From contig VFIW01000010.1 in assembly GCA_006386115.1 (NCBI GenBank), positions 1-64,000 on the forward strand: a DNA stretch of 64,000 nucleotides. Reading direction: 5' to 3'. The notes under the pieces were generated by a model. The model searched no databases and was not told the DNA's origin. It worked only from the letters and a program-made list of their open reading frames with translations. The translations under genes were made by a program, and so were the position numbers. Of this stretch, positions 1 to 10,820 are shown one piece after another; the stretch's first letter is position 1, and each line of letters opens with the position of its first letter. The stretch comes from Globisporangium splendens (taxonomy: Eukaryota > Oomycota > Peronosporomycetes > Pythiales > Pythiaceae).

Positions 1-449
1 GTTCGGTGGCGTGGATATCCACCGAGCTCGGACACTTGGTACCACGGCATACGATGGAGTCTGATTTCCCGACGTGGTCCGCAGCTACGAGAACCGCTTG
101 TAGCGTCGCCAGGAGCGACACTACGACGACCAGAGCTGGGATTCGCTCTGTCGTCAGCAGGAGTTCTTCTTTGGGCACGAGCATTGCCACGGCGAAGAAG
201 ACGCTCCATCTTGTTCTCGTTCTCAAGACGAACGAATGTTCGCCATGAGTCTCTCTGGGCTGCGATGTGTTGGTTCGGATCATCACGATTGTTGATCCGA
301 CGCCAACTGAAGAACCGCTCCTTGTAGAACTCGAGATCCCCCTTCTTCTTCAGAATGGAGGATACGTCGAAGAGTTCTGGAGCTGCCTGCTGTCGCTTGG
401 ACAACGGACGTTCTTCACCTTGGTTCACTTGGTCACTTGGTCGCTTCAT
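1..449 (-). CDS. Antisense ORF of G0 (partial, runs off the window)
   Basis: An open frame of at least 149 codons runs on the minus strand from an ATG at 449-447 to the window edge. Its start (MKRPSDQ, then a KR-rich stretch) and the conserved block SWRTFVRLENEN match the antisense proteins of G2, G3 and G4. A 1-base deletion shared with the opposing pol frame near base 84 puts its distal part out of register with the G2 version. Role unknown. It begins about 75 bp inside the 3' LTR and would need a promoter in or near that LTR. Confidence 0.6.
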   Translation of the reverse strand, partial: MKRPSDQVNQGEERPLSKRQQAAPELFDVSSILKKKGDLEFYKERFFSWRRINNRDDPNQHIAAQRDSWRTFVRLENENKMERLLRRGNARAQRRTPADDRANPSSGRRSVAPGDATSGSRSCGPRREIRLHRMPWYQVSELGGYPRHR

Positions 450-525
450 GGCCGATTGGAAAGTGAACTGCTCCGAAAGGTCTGCAAAAGTACGCAAGGT
501 ACTTGTGACTTTAAGGAGGGGGTGA

Positions 526-1190
526 TGTAATGGGCTGAAACTGTAATGGGCTATACCTAGCCATTACATGAACGTGGATCTGTTTCCAGATCTAGTGTGC
601 CGCACACCACCTTCAGTGTGCATTGTGGAGAGACAAACAACAAAGGGATTACGGTACGACAATCCCCACATGCACATGTGACGTCATCCCATGACGTCAC
701 GAGCGCTCTCTGTGCTGATCAGTGCAGAATGTTGTTCACATGTACTAATCAGTACAGAGTGATGACATCTATGTACTAATCAAGTACTGAGTGATGGTTC
801 CTACTTGGGAAACTGCACTGGTGATGAGACCAACGTGTGTCTGCCACCTAAAGTGAGTGGCTGTAGCCAATCACTTTGCAGGGAATTTTCCACGGGACTT
901 CAAGTTCAAGTTTCTAGGAGATCCCGTAGGTTCAACCTCAGTGTACCCAAGGTTTTATATATCAGATTCATAGGTTTTATTGTGTATGTTTAGGTTTTAG
1001 TTATAAAACCTGTAGGATCCTTGGGGTTCATTTACATGTAGCGACAGGAACCATAAGCATTTTAATTCAGTTGCAATTTTACCACCAAGCCCTCAAGTCT
1101 TCCTTCCTCCCTCCAAGTCGGGAGACGCTTCCTCTGGCACAAGCGTGTGTGCCGTGTTTAAGGGACTGTTTGGAACAGCGCCCTTTTACA
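526..1190 (+). repeat. 3' LTR of G0 (type A, 665 bp)
   Basis: It begins TGTAATGG and ends TTTTACA. It carries a 16-bp tandem duplication at its very start (a second TGTAATGG at 542). Inside are paired TGACGTCA sites (679-686 and 692-699), three imperfect GTACTAATCAGTAC palindromes (about 715-795), a TATA-like TTTTATATATC near 955 and an AGGTTTTA/TAAAACCT hairpin near 992-1011. Confidence 0.93.
679..699 (+). promoter_or_regulatory. Paired CRE-like sites in the LTR U3
   Basis: Two perfect TGACGTCA octamers start 13 bp apart. The same pair with the same spacing is in the type-B LTR of G4 (49517-49524 and 49530-49537). TGACGTCA is the classical CREB/ATF bZIP site, so this is probably part of the LTR enhancer. 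Function is inferred. Confidence 0.55.
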
Positions 1191-2129
1191 GTCTTCGGAT
1201 GCCACGCGTACGTGCACGTGCCAAGCGAGAAGCGGTCGAAGCTCGACGCGCGGTCGGTACTGTGTCGCTTCTTGGGCTACTCGGACCACGAGAAGACATA
1301 TCGGTTCGAGGAGCTGTCGAGCAGCCGGATTGTAGTGAGCCGCGACGCGCAGTTCATGGAAGACACATTCGACAGCGGCAAGCACGGACAAGTCGGCAGC
1401 AAGGCAATCGAGTTTCGTGACACGGATGGAGCGACCGACAGTGAAGACGACGACGACAACGAGGACAGAGACGAAGACATGAACGAGCAACCGGCGGAGC
1501 CAGAATCGACGAACGAACGGCCGCAGTGGCAGCAACGTCAACCTCCGCGTCGGCAGCCACAGCGACCGCAGCAGCCGAATGTCGAGTACCCACCGGGGTC
1601 CAAGCGCCATTCGCGGACGCACTCGCTCGAAGCTTTGTCGGAGCCACCCGTGGAGAAGCGTTACGGACGAGTGGGTCGCACAAGTGGAGCAAGTTCGGCG
1701 CCAGGTCGAAGGTCATCACTCGATGACACGTCGGCGCTGCTCGCATCGATTGACGAAGAAGAATGTGCTCACGTCGTGTATTGAGTGGGAGATTTGCCGA
1801 CGTCGTTCGAGTCGGCGATGGAATCCAGCGACGCAAGCAAGTGGATGGAAGCGTGCGACTCCGAGTTCGAGTCGCTGTGCAAGAACGAGACGTGGGAGCT
1901 CGTGCCTTTGCCACGTGGTCGCAAGGCCATCAGCAGCAAGTTGGTGTTCAAGGTGAAGGAGACCGTCGAGGGTCTCATCGAGCGGTACAAGGCGCGTCTC
2001 GTGGCGAAAGGTTTCCTGCAGAAGTATGGCGTGGACTTCGAAGAGACGTTCGCGCCGGTGGCCAAGTTCGCGTCGATCCGGATCATTTTGAGCATCGCGG
2101 CGCAGTACAAGCTCGTGCTGCACCAGATG
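1191..2129 (+). pseudogene. C1: left fragment of a Copia (alpha) element, integrase end and RT start
   Basis: This fragment is nearly identical to 14346-15292 of the full-length element C5. It encodes the C-terminal end of integrase (FGCHAYVHVP onward), the acidic and Arg/Gln-rich linker, then an in-frame TGA (1782-1784), then the reverse transcriptase N-terminus ([23 protein letters not shown]). It is bounded on the left by the G0 LTR and on the right by the G1 LTR. The right half of the same copy appears to be 34211-34759. The stop at 1782 is identical in C5. Confidence 0.9.
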
Positions 2130-2677
2130 TGTAACCGGACACTTCCGAGTTACGCAGCACGGTACGTGTGTGAGGAAGCGTGTGCACGACTTCTCTCAAG
2201 GACTCTGTTCCAAGAACTGTTGCCTGCTTCCTGCAGTGCAACGATCGGTTACCTATAGATCTGTATAGAGTAACCGTCAATAACTAAAGGCTTAGTCAAA
2301 GGTAAAAATGGAACTGTTTATTTGTTGGGGGTTGCCCTCTGCAGGACACCCTGAGTTATCTTTAGTTCACTATCTAGCATAGTGAACTTCCGCTTATTTC
2401 AATGTGGACATAAGTGAATGGCTCTGAATTGCCGTGTTATTCAATTGGTCTAAAAGCATATAGTTTTAGCCTATGAGAGTCGTGTCTGTGACCGGCCTCT
2501 AATCAGAGTAGCTTGGCTACCTTTGTGGTTCGAGTAAGTGCGGCGAACCTAATGGATCGGCTGCTTTGGTGTTTCTCGTAGCTAAGTACGGAAACTTTAG
2601 TTGCATGCGGACTTAGTCCAATGCCAACAGATTGAGCTAAGTTGCTGCGGTGCAACTTAGCGTGTGACCCCGTTACA
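2130..2677 (-). repeat. 3' LTR of G1 (548 bp)
   Basis: Bounded by TGTAAC at 2130 and GTTACA at 2677, so in the element's orientation it starts TGTAACGG and ends GGTTACA, the usual TG...CA ends. Immediately inward on the minus strand is a polypurine tract (AGGTGGGGGGTGG, 2678-2690). Only this LTR of G1 is present in the window. Confidence 0.85.
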
Positions 2678-2859
2678 CCACCCCCCACCTAAAGTGCGAA
2701 ACACAGGAGTGGTTTCGAAAGAGTGGTGGCCACGCTACGACGCACGAAGTCGCGGTCAGAATTCTTCGGGAGAGGCACTGCGAACACGCGTGCAAATCTC
2801 TCCGAAAAGCATCGCAACATCACAAGTGTGAACTCACACGTGATGACGACGAACAATCA

Positions 2860-4377
2860 ATGCGCGAAAAGATCACCCGAAGCGCGAGCGGTCCTGCAGA
2901 AGGACTCGTCCAAAGACTGCAGAAGCTCGACGCTGAGAAGCGCGAGGCGGCAAGCGCAAAACAACGCGCTGCCGCTGCGGTCACGTCTGCCACGGAAGAC
3001 GTGAGCATGAGCGACGACGAGTCGACTCAATCGAAGACTGCTCCTGACGGTGTCAGTGAGCTGCAGTTTGGTGATCTCCCTGCCATCAAGCCGATGAGCA
3101 GGGCAAGCGACGCCGATGACGACACGGCAGTCGACTACCAAGAGTACTCATCCGAGGAAGGGGAGGAAGAGGAAGGCATCACCGTGAGGCGCGACTCCAT
3201 CGACGAGTGGGTCGAGTATGAGGAGCTGCGTTACGGGAGCGGTAGCCCCGAACTGCACGAGTTGGAGCGAAATCCCTCGGCAGACGTCTCGATTTATCGG
3301 ACGGAGGAAGAGAATGACGTCGCAAAGACTGTCAATGAAAGGGAGAAGGAGGAGGTCATCATTACCAATAATGAGACCGGACTGGAACCACCACCAAAAG
3401 GTTCCGTCCATTTTTCGCTTCCCGTTATGCCGCCGCCAAAGGAATGGCCGACAGCGAAAACCCCGGCAAATTTACTTGCACGGGCGCGGGTTCCACTCGA
3501 GAGGTATGACTCCGAGTTCGCACGATGGCGCGAAGCCGATCTGCGAGGACGTGATGGGGCACTGCGCGTGCACCCGATCCCGGTTATCCTTTACGAAGGT
3601 GAGACCGAGGATCAATATGAAACCGCGTTCTTGGCATCAAGAACCGGTGTAAAACGCTTTGGGGCTGCGCGTACATTGGCCACCGATCCTGGGGCACAAC
3701 GTAGCCAGCGCATGCAATTCGCTGTGCAGCGCGTACAAAAGTACCGCGAAGCAACAAAGAGTGATGACCGTGCTCGCACGAGTCTCGGTATTAACAAGCG
3801 ACAGATGGACGAGTCTCACTCGCCATCAACGCACGCTCAAAAGCGGCGACCATGTCGGGAAAGTCCTCGAGGAGGCCCTCAGCAGACTCCCATGAGCTCT
3901 GCGACAAATCGTATCCACGCCACTTCACAAGGTAGTGGGTGTTCCCCTTGCGCCGCTGCACACGCAGCAGGCGCTCGACATGGTAGTGGCGCTGTCCCTG
4001 CTTATCAATCAGCGGGACCGGTGGCGCCCTACCGCGCTTCAGCATCGGTGGTTGCACCAGATGCGATGGTTCAGATGGTTCACGCGAACGCATCGTCTTT
4101 GGGGGCGCTACAGCAAGACGTCCGTGCCCTTCGCCAGCAATATCTGGACGAGACCTCGCTGTTAAAGCAGAGGGTGACGGCGCTTGAGACGGAGCTGAAG
4201 GAAGCTCGTCAGATGCTGGAGGAGTACCATGTCCGCGGGAAGAACTTCCACGCGAGGTACGCTCCGCGAGTGAAGACGCTTTGGGAGAGGCACAACGCGC
4301 TCGTGTCTCGATGGGCGGCGTCTGAGCCCCCTGATGAGACCGACGTGCTCCCGCACTGGGATAAGAATCCGCAGTAG
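2860..4377 (+). CDS. Antisense ORF of G1, coiled-coil protein (505 aa)
   Basis: Opposite to G1's own coding strand, this frame starts 0.18 kb inside the polypurine tract and overlaps the 3' end of pol by 587 bp (3791-4377). Residues 1-180 are charged, with an acidic stretch (SEEGEEEEG) near 108. The C-terminal 130 residues are a predicted coiled coil, with heptad-like runs such as QQDVRALRQQY and TALETELKEARQ. Its first codon position faces the first codon position of pol, the same phase as the antisense ORFs of G2, G3 and G4. Function unknown. The N-terminal half shows no clear similarity to the 350-aa version. An accessory, antisense-expressed protein of the retrotransposon is the working interpretation. 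Confidence 0.6.
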   Translation: MREKITRSASGPAEGLVQRLQKLDAEKREAASAKQRAAAAVTSATEDVSMSDDESTQSKTAPDGVSELQFGDLPAIKPMSRASDADDDTAVDYQEYSSEEGEEEEGITVRRDSIDEWVEYEELRYGSGSPELHELERNPSADVSIYRTEEENDVAKTVNEREKEEVIITNNETGLEPPPKGSVHFSLPVMPPPKEWPTAKTPANLLARARVPLERYDSEFARWREADLRGRDGALRVHPIPVILYEGETEDQYETAFLASRTGVKRFGAARTLATDPGAQRSQRMQFAVQRVQKYREATKSDDRARTSLGINKRQMDESHSPSTHAQKRRPCRESPRGGPQQTPMSSATNRIHATSQGSGCSPCAAAHAAGARHGSGAVPAYQSAGPVAPYRASASVVAPDAMVQMVHANASSLGALQQDVRALRQQYLDETSLLKQRVTALETELKEARQMLEEYHVRGKNFHARYAPRVKTLWERHNALVSRWAASEPPDETDVLPHWDKNPQ

Positions 4378-6440
4378 CGTCATGGTAGCGTTTCAGCAAA
4401 CCCACGTAGAACACGGGGTGCGTTGCCATTCGCGTTGGGAGATCGAGCTTGTAATTCAAGTCTCCAATCTTCTCCACAACAGTGTACGGCCCGATGAATC
4501 GTGGCAACAACTTACTCCCGCTGGGGAGCGTTGTGACTGCATCGTTTGGTAGGTTTTTAATGCTCAATAGCACTTTATCACCCACACAAAACGTTTGTTT
4601 GTTCTTTCTACCCGATTTATCGGCGTAGAGCTTTTGCTTGTCTTGCGCAGCAGCTAGTTGGTCGCGTACGCGACGCAACAATGCTGCGCGCTCATCGACA
4701 AATTGCCGCGCTGCCGCGACGGCTTTGTCTTGCTTTTTCGTTGCTCTCGCAGCGCGTGCTGCAGAGAGATCTATTTCTGCGCCGGTGGGTGACACCGCGC
4801 GCCCTCCCTTTCGTGGCTGACGCTCGCACGAGCAGTCGCCTGATTCTGTCTGAGACTGGCTATTTTTGGCACGAGTACCGTAACTCGGTACCGTGGGAGA
4901 TCCATCTATAGGGACACGAGTACCGTAACTCAGTACCGTGGGAGATCGATCTATAGGGACACGAGTACCGTAACTCTGTACCGTGTTTTTCTCTCCAAAT
5001 GTGGAACGCGTGCCGTCCGGTAAGACCGTGACAGATTCGAAGTGCGACCGCACAGGCGGCGCATTGCGCGCGTCCACGTGAGCGGTTAACGCCACGTCTG
5101 GTGACGGAGGTCGCGCACTCGCATCGAGCGCAGCGAGTTGCCCTCCCACCGCAGAATATTCGACGCCCTCAAACAGAGTGGCGGGTACGCGCGGGTGCCG
5201 CAGCGAGTTAAAATAGAACGGAGTCACGGCCGTAGAGGCGTGCTCGCTGCTATTTATAGCAAACTCGGCGTACGGCAGCCAGCGGCTCCAGTCGCGGGGA
5301 TGATCGACAGCGATGCTGCGAAGAATATCCTCGACGACACGGTTCACGCGCTCGGTTTGCCCGTCTGTCTCGGGGTGATCGGCAGTGGACATCGCCAGAT
5401 CTGTGCCGAGCAGGCGAAAGAGTTCGCGCCAAAAGGCAGCGGTGAAACGCGGGTCCCGGTCTGATACAATAGACTCGGGCAAGCCGTGATAGCGGAACAC
5501 GTGCTCTAAAAATAGGCACGCCGTCTCTTGGGCAGTGACATGCTTGCGCACAGGTGCAACATGCACCATTTTGCTCAGTCGGTCGACGAACACGACGACG
5601 CCTGTGTTGCGCGCCTTGTCTTCCGGGAAACCGAAGACGAAATCCATGCTGACCGACTTCCAGCAATCTTGCGGAATCGGCAGCGGCGCTTTGTTCTTGC
5701 CCGCAGGCTTCACGCGCTGGCACTGTTCGCATGAACGTACATAATTGGCCACCCATTTGTATTGGTGTGGCCACCAAAACACATTGGACACTTGCAAGAA
5801 GGTCTTTTCACGCCCGAGATGCCCACTCGCTGGCGCATCGTGAAACTCATGAAGGATCGAAAGTTTCAGATCCTGGTCATGCGGTACATACACACGCGGG
5901 TAATCGAAGTTGGACAGTTGATGCCACAATAACCCGTCGTGATAACTAAACCGAGCAAGCTTTGACTCGAGTTTGGCAGGCAATGACTCTTTCGACGAGC
6001 CGTCAAAGTGAGCAATCAACAAGCGACATTCATCGTCCTTTGGATAAAGCGACTGAATATTGTCCTTGAGCTTTGTTTGCACTCGACTGATGCTCAGATG
6101 CATGAGATCAGGAGCGCGCTCCGAACACAGAGCGTCGGCGCTGTTGTCAACGCTCGACTCGTAATCTGGACGGCGCGAAAGCGCGTCCGCCAGAACATTT
6201 TCCTTTTCCGGCTTGTATTCGACCCGAAAGTTGAACTCGGAGAAGAATGCAAGCCATCGCGCCATTCGCTGCGACAGATGGGGAGAATTAATCGCGGTCC
6301 GCAAGGACGCGTGATCCGCGTACACAACAAACGGTGTCGCACCCAAAAGGTGGACCCTGAACTTCAAGAGAGTGTACTTGATCGCAAGCAGCTCCTCGTC
6401 GTGCACAGGATAGTTCTTTTCAGCTGCTTTAAGCAGTCTG
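3791..6440 (-). CDS. G1 pol, 3' part: RNase H, integrase, chromodomain
   Basis: The frame reads from the C2 insertion point (6440) to a stop at 3791. In order it shows the RNase H tail (YPVHDEELLAIKY, YADHASLRT, LADALSRRPDY), an integrase HHCC finger (SGHLGREKTF ... CEQCQRVK), the DDE core (SMDFVFGFP, VSDRDPRF, TERVNRVVED), the GPY/F-like segment (KLLPRFIGPY) and a C-terminal chromodomain (HYLVKWRGYDLSQSSWE). The linker before the chromodomain is low-complexity and contains a 45-bp tandem repeat. Its last 587 bp lie opposite the antisense ORF. The frame is open here but is separated from the RT by C2, so it is not functional as it stands. Confidence 0.92.
4871..4985 (-). repeat. 45-bp in-frame tandem repeat in the G1 integrase-chromodomain linker
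   Basis: ACGAGTACCGTAACTC recurs at 4871, 4916 and 4961, a 45-bp period that encodes a 15-residue unit (SYGTRVPID.SPTV) on the minus strand. There are about 2.5 copies. It keeps the pol frame. Confidence 0.9.
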
Positions 6441-6822
6441 TGATAAAGGTCAAGAGTGCAGAGGAAGGATGATTCGAACTTGAGATGGCAAATTGGAAAG
6501 TAAGATTGTTTAAGGTTGGTCTCCTACCCGTGCGACACTGAGCGTGTCCACTCGGTGTTGGACACAAACGGAGGCTCCTGTGAGCCACAAGATCCTGAGA
6601 TGTACGGAGAGGATCTAACCAATCAAAATGCACTATCCTACGTTGTCACCCTAAAGATTCCCCAACATTCAATGATTATGCTACGAGACATGAACAATGC
6701 TTACGCCCTATGAGAAATTCCAGTGTTTACGCTTGGCGTAAACAAGTGTCCCATACGGGAACGTTCCACGAAAGAGACGTGCGGTTGCATCGTTCGTACC
6801 ACAAACACGGTACATCTCAATA
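6441..6822 (-). repeat. 3' LTR of C2 (382 bp)
   Basis: It matches 10821-11203 apart from a few substitutions. It contains a GTTTACGC/GCGTAAAC hairpin with a 3-nt loop (about 6725-6743). The polypurine tract (GAGAGAGGC on the minus strand) is immediately inward at about 6823-6832. Confidence 0.93.
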
Positions 6823-6835
6823 GCCTCTCTCAAGG

Positions 6836-9800
6836 TTAACAACCTTGGATGCCGAGATCTTCCGTGAGTTCTTGGTGTCTCGGTCCGGGCAATCCCTTCG
6901 TGAGCAAATCGGCCAACATCGTCGAAGTGCTGCAATACTCGACTTCGACTTCACCGGATTTCACTTCATCACGGATGTGATGATACTTGATGTCGATATG
7001 CTTGGCCCGACCATGATTGACTGGGTTCTTCGTCATCTTGATGCACGACTGATTGTCTTCGAAAATCACAAGCTTGGGGGATTCAACACCAGCAGCAACC
7101 AAAATCTCACACAACAGTCGGTGCACCCACTTGCCTTCTTGTATCGCCAAACTGAGTGCAATGTACTCGGCTTCGCTCGTCGAGAGAGACACACTTGACT
7201 GCTTCTTGCTTCCCCAACTGATCGGACCACCGGCCAACTTGAACACATAGCCGGAGGTTGACTTGCGATCAGCAACATCACCAGCCCAGTCGGCGTCCGA
7301 AAAACACTTGAAGTCGAGACCACCACTGGGATCGAAGCGAATGCCATGAGTATTGGTACCTTGCAAGTAGCGAAAGATTCGCTTCACCGCAGTCCAGTGC
7401 ACATCTTGCGGAGACTCCATAAATCGAGCGACCATGCCAACAGCAAAGGCAATATCAGGTCGCGTCGCACACATCAAATGCATGAGTGCACCAACAGCTT
7501 CACGGTAGGGGACATCAACAGCAGGCACTTCGGCATCGCCTTTCATCATTTTTAAACTGATGTCGACGGGACTTGCAACAGCCTTGCTGTCTTCCATGCC
7601 GAAACGCTTGGGGATGTCGCCAATATAGCGCCGTTGGCAAAGAGTCACACTGCCGTCTTCATGCTCGATCAGCTCGATGCCGAGAACAAACTTGCACGCA
7701 CCACTGTCGGTCATCTCAAAGCGTCGCTTGAGTTCATGCTTGACTTCAGCAATCAGTTCCACCGAACTTCCGGTCACAATCACGTCGTCCACATATACAA
7801 GGATCAAAACGCAGTGACCGTCGACACACTTGGTGTAGAGACACGGGTCGAATTTGGACACTTCAAATCCAGTCGAGCGCACATACTCGTCGAAGGTCTC
7901 GTTCCATACGCGAGACGCTTGTTTCAAACCATAAATCGACTTGAGCAGTTCCAGACAGTCGAAATCACCTTCAACTTCCATGCCTTCTGGGATGAGGATG
8001 TACACGACCTCCTTCATCTGACCGTACAAGAAGGCGGTGACCACGTCGAGTTGGTCAACAGGCCATCCGAACAATTTGGCCAAACCAATGACCATTCGGA
8101 GCGTCACGTACTTGACCACTGGTGCGAACGTCTCGGTGTAGTCGATACCGTACTTTTGCTTGAACCCTTTGGCGACGAGGCGAGCCTTGTACTTGTCGAT
8201 CGATCCGTCGGCGTTGCGCTTGATCTTGAACACCCACTTGGTACCAATCGCACGCTGACCGGTCGGAAGCTTGGTAGCTCGGAACACACCACGGAGTCGC
8301 ATCGACTTGAGCTCAGCACGAATCGCGTTTCGCCAGTGAACTTGTTCAGGGCCGCTCACGGCTTCTTGGAATGTAGTTGGTTCGGACAGGTCCATCGCTT
8401 CAACCATATTGGCGCTTGCACGCCACCACTCAACAGGTGACGTGCGTTGGCGGGTCGATCGTCGAGTCTGGCCATTCGCATCATTGTCGTCTTCAGTGGA
8501 CGACGCGTCGGTGGTGCAGTCGCTGTTGGTCGGGAACTCCACGGACTCGGATGCACCAGATCTGCGCTTGCCTGTGTACTTGAATGCTGATAGCGGACGA
8601 CTGCCATCAATATCGATGTCTTCGAGTCGGTTGAGGATGTTGGCCATTTCAGGTGTTTCGCTTGAGATCACACTGCCACCAATGATGGCTTCGTCGAAGT
8701 TGACATCGCGACTGATTATCACCTTGTCCCCCTCGATGTCATACACGCGATAAGCCTTGGACGATTCTTCGTACCCCATGAACAGACCAGGTCGAGACTT
8801 GGGATCCCACTTCAAACGCTTCTCTTTCGGAGTCAAGACGTACGCCAAACACCCGAAAACACGCATGTGCTTCACACTTGGCTTGGACTTGTTGACCATT
8901 TCGAATGGTGTTTTCGTGTCGGACTTGGGAGAAGGAAGACGATTCTTGATGTAAATCGCGGTCATTGCAGCTTCGGCCCAAAACGACTTGTCCAAACGCG
9001 CGTGGTGCAGCATGCTGCGACCGATCGTTACAATGCTTCGAATTGCTCGCTCAGCGGTGCCGTTAGTTTGGTGCGCATACGGCACAGTCACTTGTTGTTC
9101 AATGCCACGGTCGGCATAAAATTGCTGGATGGAGCTGGTTGCAAACTCCTTGGCTCCGTCGTGCCGCACAAACTTGACACGTTTTCCAAATTGGTTGCCG
9201 ACTTGGATGATGAACTTCTTCAGCAAAGCTTCACTGTCGGACTTGTTATGAAGGCAAAATCCCTTCATCGACCCACTGGCCTCATCTATAATCAAAAGTA
9301 GGTATTTGCTGCCACCGATGCTTTCAGCTTCCATCGGGCCACAGATGTCGAAGTGGATTAGCTCAAACACCCCATAGGTGCGCTTTTCCTCGTTCGACTT
9401 GAATGGCTTTTGAACCATTTTTCCTTGTTGGCAACCACGACAGGTCGACAAATCTTGTGCATTCGGAGAGAACACGGCGTCCTTCACCATCGCTTTATCG
9501 ACCAACTGGCGCAGCACATTGGGGATGCATGGCCCATTCGCTCGTGAAAAGTCGACACGGATTTCGATCGCACAGCGACCATCGCAGACTTCGATACTTC
9601 ACTTGGTACCACTCGCAACCAATACAGGCCGTCTGCCAAATCCGCAGTCGCGACCACTTTGCTTGAGTTCTTGCTCAAGACGTTCATACTTGGACCATCG
9701 AACACAACTTGAAACTTGTTCGACTTGTTGATCTGGGGAATCGACAACAAATTCTTTCCCACACTTGGTACGTACAATACATTGACCACCTTCAGATCAC

Positions 9801-10816
9801 GGACTTCGCCAGTCGGTAGAGCTACACGCTCATTCACAGTACCGACGCCTAGGATCTTGGACTTGTTGCCATTCGCGACAACCAAATCACCATGGTCGCC
9901 CTCATCCAATTCACAAAACTTGGACTTGTCGTTGCAGATGTGGTGCGTCGCGCCGCTGTCGATCGCCCACATTCCTCGCATTTCTTCTCTCGTGGCAGAC
10001 ACACCACACTCCATTGACACGACAAACGCAAGCGGCGGTTCATCATAGTCGTAGTCACGCTCGACGTAGTTCGCTCGCTTGCCACCATTGCGAATCGGCT
10101 TGCGGCCACTTTGCTTGTTCTTGGTCCAGCAGCGGTCAACCGAGTGACCAACCTTGCCGCAATACGAGCAGACCCGAGGCTCATTCTCAGCGTTGAACGC
10201 CTTCGCATGGTCTTCAGTCTTCACGGTCTTCTTCTCGCCCTGGCGCTTCACATGCTCATTCGTGAGCACCTTGATCACATCTTGGGTCTTCAAGTCGGCG
10301 TTGCTCATTTCGATGTGAAGAACTACATTCTCGTAGCTCTTCGGCAAACTTCGAAGCAAGCAAATCGCGACGTCTTCGTCCTCCATCTTCGCGCCGATAC
10401 TCACAAGCTTGGCGTGGATGTTGAGAACTTCGTTGCAGTGATGCAACACGTTTTCGCCTTCCTTCATCTCAATGCTGAACAACTGACGCTTGAGATAAAT
10501 TCGTCCGGCCTTCTGGGAACCTTGGTACAACCCAGACGCCATGCCACCCACGCTTCTTCGCAGTCATCCACGACGTGGTGATACTCCGCATCGATATGCA
10601 GGAGCAGCAAACCAAACGCAACGTTGTTGGTACGAATGTACTCATCCTTGATGCGAGCGTCCGTGAACACTGGCGTGTCCTGGCGGTTGACGACGTCCCA
10701 CACAGACTTGGTCAGGAACACACCACGCATGTAGCGTGCCCACGTGGCGTAGTTGTCGCCGTTGAACTTGTCGATGATGGTCTTGGTCTGGACATGTTGC
10801 TTGTAGTTGGGCTCAT
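6836..10816 (-). pseudogene. C2 gag-pol, two frameshifts
   Basis: This is a Copia polyprotein in the order gag, CCHC knuckle ([14 protein letters not shown]), protease ([11 protein letters not shown]), integrase, RT (YVDDVIV) and RNase H. The start ATG (10816-10814) lies inside the primer binding site. Compared with C3 it has lost 7 nt near 10525-10535 and one C in a run of five near 9522. Each shift breaks the frame, giving separate open stretches of 88, 355 and 893 codons. The RT/RNase H part is open to its natural stop at 6836, so the element was active fairly recently, but this copy cannot make a complete polyprotein. Confidence 0.93.
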
Positions 10817-10820
10817 AACC
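10809..10820 (-). other. Primer binding site of C2 (half-tRNA iMet type)
   Basis: On the minus strand GGTTATGAGCCC directly follows the 5' LTR. It is complementary to the anticodon arm of eukaryotic initiator tRNA-Met (GGGCTCATAACC), the half-tRNA priming known from Drosophila copia. The gag ATG is bases 5-7 of the site. Confidence 0.75.

Larger units (their letters stand above)
1..1190 (+). mobile_element. G0: right end of a Ty3/Gypsy element (type-A LTR)
   Basis: This is the 3' end of a chromodomain Gypsy element whose left part lies outside the window. Bases 1-101 match the end of the G2 pol frame (chromodomain residues RWRGYPPSSDTW), but two single-base deletions relative to G2 and G3 break the reading frame. 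A 3' untranslated region, a polypurine run (AAGGAGGGGGTGA) and a complete LTR follow. The element is inserted in Copia element C1, whose sequence resumes at 1191. Family membership is seen directly by near identity to 25739-26896. Its 5' end and target-site duplication cannot be checked. Confidence 0.92.

Noticed and set aside
597..993. Short ORFs inside LTRs that recur in every element (about 60 codons)
   Set aside because: They repeat because the LTR repeats. They span promoter motifs and are not kept in length or frame between copies.
2130..2677. DNA transposon with terminal inverted repeats TGTAAC/GTTACA
   Set aside because: The inward side has a polypurine tract and the antisense ORF of G1, and the outer flank is C1 coding sequence, so it fits an LTR. 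No transposase was seen.
7634..8440. 268-codon ORF antisense to C2 RT (also at 28241-29047 and 32202-33008)
   Set aside because: Identical copies exist only because the sense pol is conserved. It has the common shadow phase and no independent conservation.
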